DNA of 12,463 nucleotides from assembly GCA_046091905.1 (NCBI GenBank), contig JBJTCN010000059.1, forward strand, positions 1-12,463. The letters are read 5' to 3'. Numbering within the stretch: position 1 is the stretch's first letter; every line of letters begins with the position of its first letter. Below the pieces are notes generated by a model. That model had not been told where the DNA came from and ran no database searches. It saw only the letters and a program-made list of their open reading frames with translations. The translations under genes and the position numbers were made by a program. Below, piece after piece: positions 7,039 to 12,463 of this stretch. The stretch comes from ZLKRG08 sp046091905 (GTDB taxonomy: Bacteria; Actinomycetota; Actinomycetes; Nanopelagicales; Nanopelagicaceae).

Positions 7039-8142
7039 ATGATTATTGGCGTTCCTAAGGAAATCAAAACTTTAGAAGCTCGAGTGGCTTTAACTCCCGC
7101 TGGAGTCCGCGAATTAGTTAAGCATGGTCATAAGGTAATTATTGAAAGTAGCGCAGGCTTAGGTTCGGCAATTACCGATGCTGATTACGCTGTGCAAGGA
7201 GCAGTGATCGCACCAGATGCAAAGAGCGTTTGGGATCAAGCTGAGATGATCATGAAAGTTAAAGAGCCACTTCCAGCCGAGTATTCATTGATGAAGAAGG
7301 GGCAGATTCTCTATACCTATCTCCATTTAGCAGCATCGAAGGAATGTACGGATGCTCTTATCAAGGCTGAGAATGTAGCCATTGCTTACGAAACCGTTGA
7401 AGTTAATGGCCAGCTGCCATTACTTGCACCCATGTCTGAAGTTGCAGGGCGTTTGTCTACTCAAGTAGGTGCAACTGCGCTACAAAAACCAAATGGTGGT
7501 CGAGGTGTATTACTTGGTGGCGTACCTGGTGTGCGCCCTGGAAAAATTGTAGTTATCGGTGGCGGTGTAGCCGGTTTAAATGCTGCAGTGATGGCTCGCG
7601 GCTTAGGTGCAGATGTCACGATCTTAGATCGCAGTGTCAGCAGACTTCAATATATTGATTCTTTGTATAACGGAGCGATTAAAACTTTAATGTCTAATGA
7701 TCACACAATTGAACAAGAAGTTTTAGAGGCAGATCTAGTCATCGGAGCGGTACTAATTCATGGCGCAAAAGCTCCGACATTAGTATCTAATGAATTAGTT
7801 TCACGAATGAAGCATGGTTCTGTATTAGTAGATATTGCAATTGACCAGGGTGGATGTTTTGAAGATTCAAAGCCAACAACTCATGCCGAGCCTACATACA
7901 AAGTGCACAATTCCATCTTCTACTGTGTAGCGAATATGCCGGGCGCAGTACCAGTTGCATCTACTTATGCGCTAACCAATGCCACCTTGCCGTATGCAAT
8001 CTCTATTGCAAATAAGGGTTGGCATCGCGCCCTGGCAGAGAATGCTGAACTTGCTAAAGGTTTAAATGTCTGCGAAGGTAAAATTGTGTACGAAGCTGTA
8101 GCAACTGCGCATGGATATAAATTTACTGAATTCATTTATTGA
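7039..8142 (+). CDS. ald: Alanine dehydrogenase
   Basis: Interconverts L-alanine and pyruvate plus ammonia with NAD(H), linking amino-acid nitrogen to central carbon. The 367-residue protein matches the Ald family throughout: R15 in EARVALTP, K75 in MKVKEP and H96 in LHLAA form the substrate site. GGGVAG (174-179) is the Rossmann loop, D197 after the second strand favours NAD over NADP, and D269 in DIAIDQGG is the catalytic aspartate. ANMPGAVPVASTYALTNAT (298-316) is a family hallmark. It begins four bases after pyrG. In mycobacteria a NUDIX gene occupies this place, so this location is unusual. The C-terminal codons are shared with xerD in another frame, which may explain the unremarkable last residues FTEFIY. 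Confidence 0.97.
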   Translation: MIIGVPKEIKTLEARVALTPAGVRELVKHGHKVIIESSAGLGSAITDADYAVQGAVIAPDAKSVWDQAEMIMKVKEPLPAEYSLMKKGQILYTYLHLAASKECTDALIKAENVAIAYETVEVNGQLPLLAPMSEVAGRLSTQVGATALQKPNGGRGVLLGGVPGVRPGKIVVIGGGVAGLNAAVMARGLGADVTILDRSVSRLQYIDSLYNGAIKTLMSNDHTIEQEVLEADLVIGAVLIHGAKAPTLVSNELVSRMKHGSVLVDIAIDQGGCFEDSKPTTHAEPTYKVHNSIFYCVANMPGAVPVASTYALTNATLPYAISIANKGWHRALAENAELAKGLNVCEGKIVYEAVATAHGYKFTEFIY

Positions 8143-8989
8143 TCATCTCCGCGTAGAAAAAGGCGCGGCTACCAATACGATTGCGGCATACCAGAGAGAT
8201 CTAACCAAATATCTAAATTGGAAATTAAATAATCCCGAAGCACACATCAAGGAATATGCACATTCAATCGCAGGATTGGCGCCATCGTCGATAGAGCGAA
8301 ATTTCAGTGCAGTTCGTTCTTTTCATAACTTTTTAAATCGTGAGTTCAATATCCCCGATCCAACCGATGAGCTACCAGAAAGTGGCAAACGCCAACGTCT
8401 ACCCAAAGCGCTGAGCATTGATGAAGTTACTAAATTAATTGAAGCCGCAAAAGATCCAGGTAATCCCATCTCGCTTCGAGATTATTTACTTTTAGAGTTG
8501 CTTTACAGCACCGGTGCACGTGTTTCCGAAGTAGTAGGTATTAATTTAAATGATATCTCTGAGAACACTATCTCTGGAGAGAGCATCTGGGTGTTGAAAC
8601 TTCGTGGCAAGGGTGGCAAGGAGCGAATGGTGCCGCTTGGATCCTTTGCCAAGAGCGCAATTGATGATTATCTAGTACGAGTTCGACCTGCACTTCTTAA
8701 AGGTAAAAATGAGGGCGCGCTATTTCTTAACGTACGCGGGACTAGATTATCCAGAGTTAGTGCTTGGGAGATTGTTAAAAGTGCGGCTAAAAAATCTGAT
8801 TTAGAGCCCCGTGTTACACCACATGTATTTAGGCATTCCTACGCAACTCATTTATTAGATGGCGGTGCAGATATTCGCGTAGTACAAGAGCTATTAGGTC
8901 ACGCATCTGTAACTACAACCCAGATTTATACCTTGATAACAATAGATAAGGTGCGCGAGTCATACAGACTTGCGCACCCTAGAGCCTAA
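8111..8989 (+). CDS. xerD: Tyrosine recombinase XerD
   Basis: Site-specific recombinase that, with XerC, resolves chromosome dimers at dif. The 292-residue length is normal. An N-terminal core-binding SAM-like domain (1-90) is followed by the catalytic domain with the full active site: R137 (GARVSE), K167 (GKGGKER), H238 and R241 (HVFRH), H264 (LLGHAS) and nucleophile Y273 (TQIYT). Spacings from H238 to Y273 match E. coli XerD. The ATG at 8111 gives a 32-base overlap with ald. This is probably real, because the conserved opening LLNSFIDHLRVEKG already lies inside the overlap. No ribosome site is seen, so translation likely depends on coupling to ald. The neighbouring actinobacterial locus favours XerD over XerC. 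No dif-like site is recognisable nearby. Confidence 0.95.
   Translation: MDINLLNSFIDHLRVEKGAATNTIAAYQRDLTKYLNWKLNNPEAHIKEYAHSIAGLAPSSIERNFSAVRSFHNFLNREFNIPDPTDELPESGKRQRLPKALSIDEVTKLIEAAKDPGNPISLRDYLLLELLYSTGARVSEVVGINLNDISENTISGESIWVLKLRGKGGKERMVPLGSFAKSAIDDYLVRVRPALLKGKNEGALFLNVRGTRLSRVSAWEIVKSAAKKSDLEPRVTPHVFRHSYATHLLDGGADIRVVQELLGHASVTTTQIYTLITIDKVRESYRLAHPRA
8950..8978. terminator. Hairpin at the convergent xerD / RHH-gene junction
   Basis: GGTGCGCGAGTC (8950-8961), a five-base loop ATACA, then GACTTGCGCACC (8967-8978) form a 12-bp stem with one G-U pair, inside the last codons of xerD. Stops of the two convergent genes are only five bases apart, so any terminator must sit within coding sequence. 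On the minus strand the stem is followed by TTATCTATTGTTAT, a moderately T-rich tail, so it best suits termination of the parA/RHH transcript. On the plus strand the T-tail is poor. Termination is inferred. Confidence 0.55.
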
Positions 8990-8994
8990 ATTTC

Positions 8995-9390
8995 TTATAA
9001 ACCGCGTAAACGACGAGCCAAAATAGAGTTTTCGCCTTTAGCCTCTAGATCAGAGATGATCACTGCAAGTGATTCGCGAACAATTCGTCCGCGATCAGCT
9101 GCTAAACCCAGATCGCCACGTAACAAAATTCTTGCTTGATCTAAATCAAATAGTTCATCTGGTGATAAGTAAACAGTAATTTTTTCATCATGGCGTTCGC
9201 GACCTGAAGGAGTACGTGTAGTCGTTGCACGACGACGTTGAGTCTGTCGAACTGCGCCACTCTTTTTAGCTGGCTTGTTAGCTTCAATGGGCATGACTGC
9301 ATCTTCAGTTGCAACCACATCTGGCACTGATACCAATGGTTTATTACGAAATAGTTCATCGGCACCTGGTAGGGAAGCGCGGCGGCTCAT
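8995..9390 (-). CDS. Putative ribbon-helix-helix partner of the adjacent ParA
   Basis: 131-residue basic protein. Residues 1-68 look disordered and begin with the peptide SRRASLPGADELFR, followed by an Arg/Thr-rich stretch. Residues 70-118 fit a ribbon-helix-helix fold: strand KITVYLS (70-76), helix around 77-90, turn RGDLGLAADRG, and second helix RIVRESLAVIISDLEAKG (102-119). RHH dimers bind DNA, and several plasmid ParA ATPases (ParF/ParG type) use an RHH partner with a mobile Arg-containing tail as centromere binder and ATPase activator. The ATG overlaps the parA stop (ATGA), and a strong GAGGAGG site lies in the last parA codons, so the two are co-made. DNA binding and partnership are inference. 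An alternative is a ParA cargo adaptor without sequence-specific DNA binding. Confidence 0.85.
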   Translation of the reverse strand: MSRRASLPGADELFRNKPLVSVPDVVATEDAVMPIEANKPAKKSGAVRQTQRRRATTTRTPSGRERHDEKITVYLSPDELFDLDQARILLRGDLGLAADRGRIVRESLAVIISDLEAKGENSILARRLRGL

Positions 9391-10268
9391 TTAGCTCCTC
9401 CTCGAGAGATAAGTTCGCGCGCTAATCTGCGATAAGCATTAGCAGCGCCTGAATTCTGTGCATATTGCGTAATTGGTTCGCCTTGAACCGAACTTTCTGA
9501 GAAGCGAATAGTTTTTGCGATGATGGTCTCAAAGGTATCTTCTGGGAACTGTTCGACGATTCGCGCCAAAACTTCGCGATTATGTACCGCGCGACGGTCG
9601 TACATTGTGGCCAGAATTCCAGCTAATTTAAGATCAGGGTTGAGTGCCTGGCGCACCTTATTGAGGTTGTTATTTAATTCGATGAAACCATGTAATGAGA
9701 ACCATTCACATTGCAGTGGCACAATAACTTCATCAGATGCAACTAACGCGTTGATAGCTAATTGACCCATAGTTGGTTGGCAATCAATGAGAATCACATC
9801 GTAGAAATCCTTCAGCGGAGTTAAGACACGCTTTAAGAAGAATTGGCTACCAATCTCTGCGCCTAGCACAGTTTCTGCAGTTGCTAATTCACGGTTTGCT
9901 GGTAGAAAATCTAAACCTGCAAGTGAACTCTTCAAGACGATATCTTCTGGGTTATGTGATGGATCCATGACTGCGTAATAAACAGTTTCTTCTTTTGGTA
10001 ATTCATTACCGCGAACACCTAAACCAAGAGTCAAACCGCCCTGTGGATCGAAATCAACTAGCAATACGCGACGACCTAACTCGACTAGCGCTGCACCTAG
10101 ATTGATAGTGGTTGTTGTTTTACCAACGCCACCTTTTTGATTAAAAATAGAGATTACTTTTGCGCCTCCGTGAGCAACGATTGGCTCTGGGGTTGGAAGT
10201 GTTTTTGCAGCGTGATCTGTTAAAGATGCTGTGGTTACAACTTCCTCAATTGTCGATTTAGCGTTCAA
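9387..10268 (-). CDS. parA: ParA-family ATPase of the scpAB locus
   Basis: Deviant-Walker ATPase of the ParA/Soj family, 293 residues. An N-terminal extension of about 36 residues precedes VISIFNQKGGVGKTTTTINL. The deviant Walker A is KGGVGKT at 45-51, with signature lysine K45. Walker A' is LLVDFDPQG (69-77) and Walker B VILIDCQP (158-165). The block GILATMYDRRAVHNREVLA (217-235) is typical of chromosomal ParA relatives. Such proteins form dynamic ATP-bound layers on the nucleoid to move chromosomes, plasmids or protein cargoes. A parA copy beside scpA is conserved in actinobacteria and is probably distinct from the oriC parAB pair, which is not visible here. The start is TTG at 10268, supported by AAAGGCAGG eight bases upstream and a promoter giving a leader of about 20 bases. 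It is followed by the overlapping RHH gene. Confidence 0.95.
   Translation of the reverse strand: MNAKSTIEEVVTTASLTDHAAKTLPTPEPIVAHGGAKVISIFNQKGGVGKTTTTINLGAALVELGRRVLLVDFDPQGGLTLGLGVRGNELPKEETVYYAVMDPSHNPEDIVLKSSLAGLDFLPANRELATAETVLGAEIGSQFFLKRVLTPLKDFYDVILIDCQPTMGQLAINALVASDEVIVPLQCEWFSLHGFIELNNNLNKVRQALNPDLKLAGILATMYDRRAVHNREVLARIVEQFPEDTFETIIAKTIRFSESSVQGEPITQYAQNSGAANAYRRLARELISRGGAK
9397..9403 (-). promoter_or_regulatory. Strong ribosome binding site of the RHH-like gene
   Basis: GAGGAGG on the minus strand, within the last parA codons and six bases before the ATG at 9390. Together with the ATGA overlap it fixes the start and suggests the partner may be translated at least as well as ParA. 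Confidence 0.8.
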
Positions 10269-10276
10269 GCGTTAAA

Positions 10277-10285
10277 CCTGCCTTT
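10277..10285 (-). promoter_or_regulatory. Ribosome binding site supporting the TTG start of parA
   Basis: AAAGGCAGG on the minus strand, eight bases before the TTG at 10268. It decides the unusual start codon, as no ATG lies upstream at a suitable distance. Confidence 0.65.
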
Positions 10286-10289
10286 CAAG

Positions 10290-10331
10290 GTGGAAACCTA
10301 GGTCCCTTCATGCGAATAGGCAAGTTTCCAC
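10290..10331. promoter_or_regulatory. Inverted repeat, candidate operator between parA and scpA
   Basis: GTGGAAAC (10290-10297) and GTTTCCAC (10324-10331) form an inverted repeat with half-site starts 34 bases apart, about three DNA turns. The left half overlaps the parA -10 box and the right half abuts its -35 box. This geometry suits autoregulation, for example by the neighbouring RHH-like protein. The wide spacing makes an RNA hairpin unlikely to be the main function. Binding is not shown. Confidence 0.45.
10295..10323 (-). promoter_or_regulatory. Promoter of parA
   Basis: On the minus strand, TTGCCT (10318-10323) and TAGGTT (10295-10300) are separated by exactly 17 bases, a good actinobacterial housekeeping-sigma pattern. 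The predicted transcript would start near 10288, leaving about 20 bases with a ribosome site before the TTG start. Confidence 0.6.
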
Positions 10332-10343
10332 GCGTAAATGAGA

Positions 10344-10349
10344 TAAGTT
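10344..10349 (+). promoter_or_regulatory. Candidate -10 box of scpA, possibly leaderless
   Basis: TAAGTT fits the TANNNT pattern and ends eight bases before the ATG at 10358. Transcription would therefore start within a base or two of that codon, as in leaderless actinobacterial mRNAs. No clear -35 box is seen, so this is tentative. Confidence 0.3.
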
Positions 10350-10357
10350 TTCTACCT

Positions 10358-11194
10358 ATGGAACTTTTAGAAAACCCAGAGGTAACGGGTTTTGCTGTCC
10401 ATTTAGAGAATTTCGATGGTCCCTTTGACCTACTCTTGCAATTAATTACGCGCCATAAATTAGATGTCACTGAGGTTGCGCTCTCATTGGTAACGGATGA
10501 ATTTATCGGTTACATCCGAAAGCTCGAAGAGAGTGGTGAGGGCTGGCAGTTAGATCAAGCGACTGAGTTTCTAGTTGTTGCCGCAACGCTTTTAGATTTG
10601 AAAGCGGCGAAGTTATTGCCTCAAGGTGAAGTTGAGGATGAAGCTGACTTAGCGCTGCTTGAAGCGAGGGATCTACTCTTTGCTCGTCTCCTGCAGTATC
10701 GCGCCTTTAAAGAGATTGCCGCGACCTTTGCAGAGCGGATCACTCTGGCAGAGAAGAGCTTTGCACGTAGTACTGCGCTCGATGCACATTTTGCCGCGCT
10801 ACTTCCAGAGGTTCTAATTGGCGTTGGGCCAGAGCGCTTTGCGATCATCGCAGATCGCGTCCTCTACCCAAAGGCGCCGCCAGTGGTTTCTGTGGAGCAT
10901 ATCCACCGTCCACTTGTTAGCTTTACAGAACAAACTAAGTTTGTTATTGCGGCGCTGCGCCTCGCCAAATCTTTAAGCTTTAGAGCTCTGGTCCATGACG
11001 CCGTAGAGCCGATGGTCATCGTCGCCAGATTCCTGGCGCTATTAGATCTCTACCGAACAGGATCGCTCCGCTTCGAGCAACTCGAGGCCTATACCGATCT
11101 ACAGATCAGTTGGACTGGTTCGGAATCCGGTGAAATCGCGATAACTGATGAGTTTGATGTCCCAGTGGCTTTAGAGGAGGCAAGTGATGAGTGA
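10358..11194 (+). CDS. scpA: Segregation and condensation protein A (kleisin)
   Basis: Kleisin subunit that bridges the SMC dimer heads and binds ScpB, forming the bacterial condensin loaded on the chromosome. The N-terminal SMC-neck-binding region begins with the hallmark FAVHLENFDGPFDLLLQLI (12-30), followed by the helical segment ATEFLVVAATLLDLKAAKLLP typical of ScpA. The C-terminal part, with LEAYTDLQISW, fits the winged helix that caps SMC. From ATG 10358 it has 278 residues. An earlier in-frame ATG at 10310 would add 16 residues (MRIGKF..), but that places the start inside the parA promoter and inverted repeat, and neither start has a ribosome site. I prefer the later one. It overlaps scpB by eight bases. 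The 3' half is visibly richer in G+C than the tlyA-ald genes. Confidence 0.95.
   Translation: MELLENPEVTGFAVHLENFDGPFDLLLQLITRHKLDVTEVALSLVTDEFIGYIRKLEESGEGWQLDQATEFLVVAATLLDLKAAKLLPQGEVEDEADLALLEARDLLFARLLQYRAFKEIAATFAERITLAEKSFARSTALDAHFAALLPEVLIGVGPERFAIIADRVLYPKAPPVVSVEHIHRPLVSFTEQTKFVIAALRLAKSLSFRALVHDAVEPMVIVARFLALLDLYRTGSLRFEQLEAYTDLQISWTGSESGEIAITDEFDVPVALEEASDE
11173..11180 (+). promoter_or_regulatory. Ribosome binding site of scpB
   Basis: AGAGGAGG lies in the last scpA codons, six bases before ATG 11187 and three before the in-frame GTG at 11184. The spacing favours the ATG. Confidence 0.75.
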
Positions 11195-11732
11195 GATTCA
11201 TCGTTCGATAGAGGCGATTTTGATGGTGGTAGATGAGCCGGTCACCGAAACCACCTTGGCCACCATCCTAGAGAGAACGGTCGAAGAGGTGGAGTTAGCG
11301 CTCTCCGAATTGGTTGCAAGCTATCAGGATCGTGGCTTTGAACTTAAAAAAATCAATGGAGGCTGGCGCTTCTACAGCCATCCCGATCAGGCAAGTGTGG
11401 TCGAGAGCTTTGTCCTAGATGGCCAGCAGAGTCGATTGACTCAAGCTGCACTTGAGACTTTAGCGGTGATCGCTTATCGCCAGCCGATTTCAAGAGCGAG
11501 AGTTTCAGCTATCCGCGGTGTAAATGTAGAGGCGGTCATGAAGACTCTGGTTAATCGCGGCCTAGTTGAAGAATCTGGGGTAGAGCATGAATCAGGTGCG
11601 ATTCTCTATAGGACCACCAGTTACTTCCTGGAGCGACTGGGGGTAAATTCTCTAGAAGATCTTCCAGCCCTTGCGCCATACCTTCCAGATCTAGCTGCCC
11701 TTGATGAGGTTTTGGATTCCTTAACCGATTAA
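11187..11732 (+). CDS. scpB: Segregation and condensation protein B
   Basis: Winged-helix dimer that binds the middle of ScpA in the SMC-ScpAB complex. The product has 181 residues, in the normal range. The first winged helix covers about 1-75 (IHRSIEAILMVVDEPVTETTL, then GFELKKINGGWRFYSHP). The second contains the most conserved ScpB stretch, LTQAALETLAVIAYRQPISR followed by ARVSAIRGVNVEAVMKTL, starting around residue 83. The end, LGVNSLEDLPALAPYLP, is also typical. Eight bases overlap scpA, so subunits are made in coupled fashion. There is no terminator between scpB and rluB, which suggests one transcript. The alternative GTG start at 11184 would add a single residue. Confidence 0.96.
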   Translation: MSEIHRSIEAILMVVDEPVTETTLATILERTVEEVELALSELVASYQDRGFELKKINGGWRFYSHPDQASVVESFVLDGQQSRLTQAALETLAVIAYRQPISRARVSAIRGVNVEAVMKTLVNRGLVEESGVEHESGAILYRTTSYFLERLGVNSLEDLPALAPYLPDLAALDEVLDSLTD

Positions 11733-11771
11733 CGTAGGATTGGCCCTTCACGAAAGATGGGAATCTTGCGA

Positions 11772-12463
11772 ATGGCAATACGTCTAAATAAATATATCGC
11801 CGATGCTGGGGTAACCAGCCGCCGAGGCGCAGACTCTTTGATTGAGGCTGGCCGCGTAAAGGTCAATGGCAAACGAATCACCGAATTAGGCTTCAAAGTT
11901 GATGAGATGTCTAAAGTCGAAGTTGATGGTGAGACAATAAACGTAAATAAGTCTAAAACTTATCTAGCACTTTATAAGCCAAGAGGCGTTCTCTCTACGA
12001 TGTTTGATCCTGATGGTAGACCATCACTGGCAGAGTTAGTTGATTTCCGAAAAGAGCGGCTCTTTCACGTAGGACGACTTGATAAGGACTCCGAAGGGCT
12101 TATTTTGCTAACTAATGATGGTGAGGTAACTTTTAGAGCTACCCATCCAAGTTTTGGATTCGAAAAAACCTATCTGGTTAATTACGAAGGCGAGCTACCT
12201 AGAGATGCCAAGTCGATCCTTACCAAAGGGGTTGAACTTGAAGATGGAATCGGAAGAGTTACTGGATATCGAGAGCTACCTAATAACTGGTTAGAGTTGA
12301 AGATTCATGAGGGTCGCTATCACATCATCCGTAGGCTTATGGAGGCCGTTGGGGTAGAGGTGCTTAGATTGGTTCGAAGCCAATTCGGCCCAGTACTTCT
12401 TGGGGATTTAAAAGAGGGGCGCTGGCGCGATCTAAATGAGGTTGAAGTGGCTAACTTATATGA
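11772..12463 (+). CDS. rluB: 23S rRNA pseudouridine synthase, RluB/RsuA family (3' end outside window)
   Basis: Isomerises uridine to pseudouridine in rRNA; RluB acts at the peptidyl-transferase region of 23S rRNA. Residues 1-58 form an S4 domain (MAIRLNKYIADAGVTSRRGA, then GRVKVNGKRI). The catalytic domain carries KPRGVLSTM (69-77), the active-site aspartate D104 in HVGRLDKDSEGLILLTNDG, and HEGRYHIIRRLMEAVG. The reading frame is open to the last base, with the codon after ANLY cut, so the extreme C-terminus is missing. The scpB-rluB order is the standard actinobacterial one. In-frame ATG 11757 and TTG 11766 are alternative starts. I prefer 11772 because GGGA lies ten bases upstream, though that GGGA is the loop of a small hairpin (11751-11770). 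RluB rather than another RsuA-family member is inferred from context. Confidence 0.94.
   Translation, partial: MAIRLNKYIADAGVTSRRGADSLIEAGRVKVNGKRITELGFKVDEMSKVEVDGETINVNKSKTYLALYKPRGVLSTMFDPDGRPSLAELVDFRKERLFHVGRLDKDSEGLILLTNDGEVTFRATHPSFGFEKTYLVNYEGELPRDAKSILTKGVELEDGIGRVTGYRELPNNWLELKIHEGRYHIIRRLMEAVGVEVLRLVRSQFGPVLLGDLKEGRWRDLNEVEVANLY

Noticed and set aside
8990..8994. A dif recombination site near xerD.
   Set aside because: Only five bases separate the convergent genes and no XerC/XerD arm pair was seen around them.
10290..10331. Reading the inverted repeat as a chromosomal parS site.
   Set aside because: The bacterial parS consensus is the compact palindrome TGTTTCACGTGAAACA; here the half-sites read GTTTCCAC, point differently and are 26 bases apart.
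10621..10848. Minus-strand frame within scpA.
   Set aside because: Ser/Ala/Arg-rich low-complexity translation opposite a clear ScpA coding region.
11751..11770. Small hairpin with a GGGA loop just before the rluB ATG.
   Set aside because: Short stem with an A-G mismatch; too weak on its own to call a regulatory element.

Overview
The window looks like a chromosomal segment of a low-GC, streamlined actinobacterium. The 5S rRNA is of the actinobacterial type. The gene order tlyA-nadK-recN-pyrG-(ald)-xerD-parA-scpA-scpB-rluB is the conserved actinobacterial block also found in Mycobacterium and Streptomyces. GC content is moderate (spot counts of single 60-base lines run from about 37% to 60%), and genes are packed with 1-32 base overlaps or gaps of a few bases. 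This would fit freshwater acI lineages (Nanopelagicales: Planktophila/Nanopelagicus), but the taxon is an inference.

Layout. Positions 15-133 hold the 5S rRNA, the end of an rRNA operon, closed by a strong hairpin terminator (143-181). A TPR-like protein with a disordered Arg/Ser/Asp tail follows (240-1154). From 1234 to 8989 runs one plus-strand gene train: an OB-fold SSB-like protein, a small helical protein with a histone-H1-like Lys/Ala tail, a 45-residue protein, then tlyA, nadK, recN, pyrG, ald and xerD. It ends head-to-head with a minus-strand pair, parA followed by a ribbon-helix-helix-like gene (10268-8995). Divergent from parA, scpA, scpB and rluB run off the right edge.

Function. 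The cluster mixes rRNA modification (tlyA, rluB), cofactor and nucleotide supply (nadK, pyrG), alanine/ammonia metabolism (ald), DNA repair (recN) and chromosome handling (xerD, parA plus putative partner, scpAB). Genes that sit between these in mycobacteria (a HAD phosphatase, the two genes between recN and pyrG, a NUDIX hydrolase) are absent, and ald occupies the pyrG-xerD slot.

No CRISPR, insertion sequence, prophage or tRNA is visible. No stretch above 300 bases lacks a gene. The most interesting signals are: (1) the ParA/RHH pair divergent from scpAB, with an inverted repeat laid over a good parA promoter; (2) a perfect 12-bp inverted repeat trapping the GTG start of the histone-tail gene; (3) a 12-bp hairpin inside the last codons of xerD, at the convergent junction with the parA pair.
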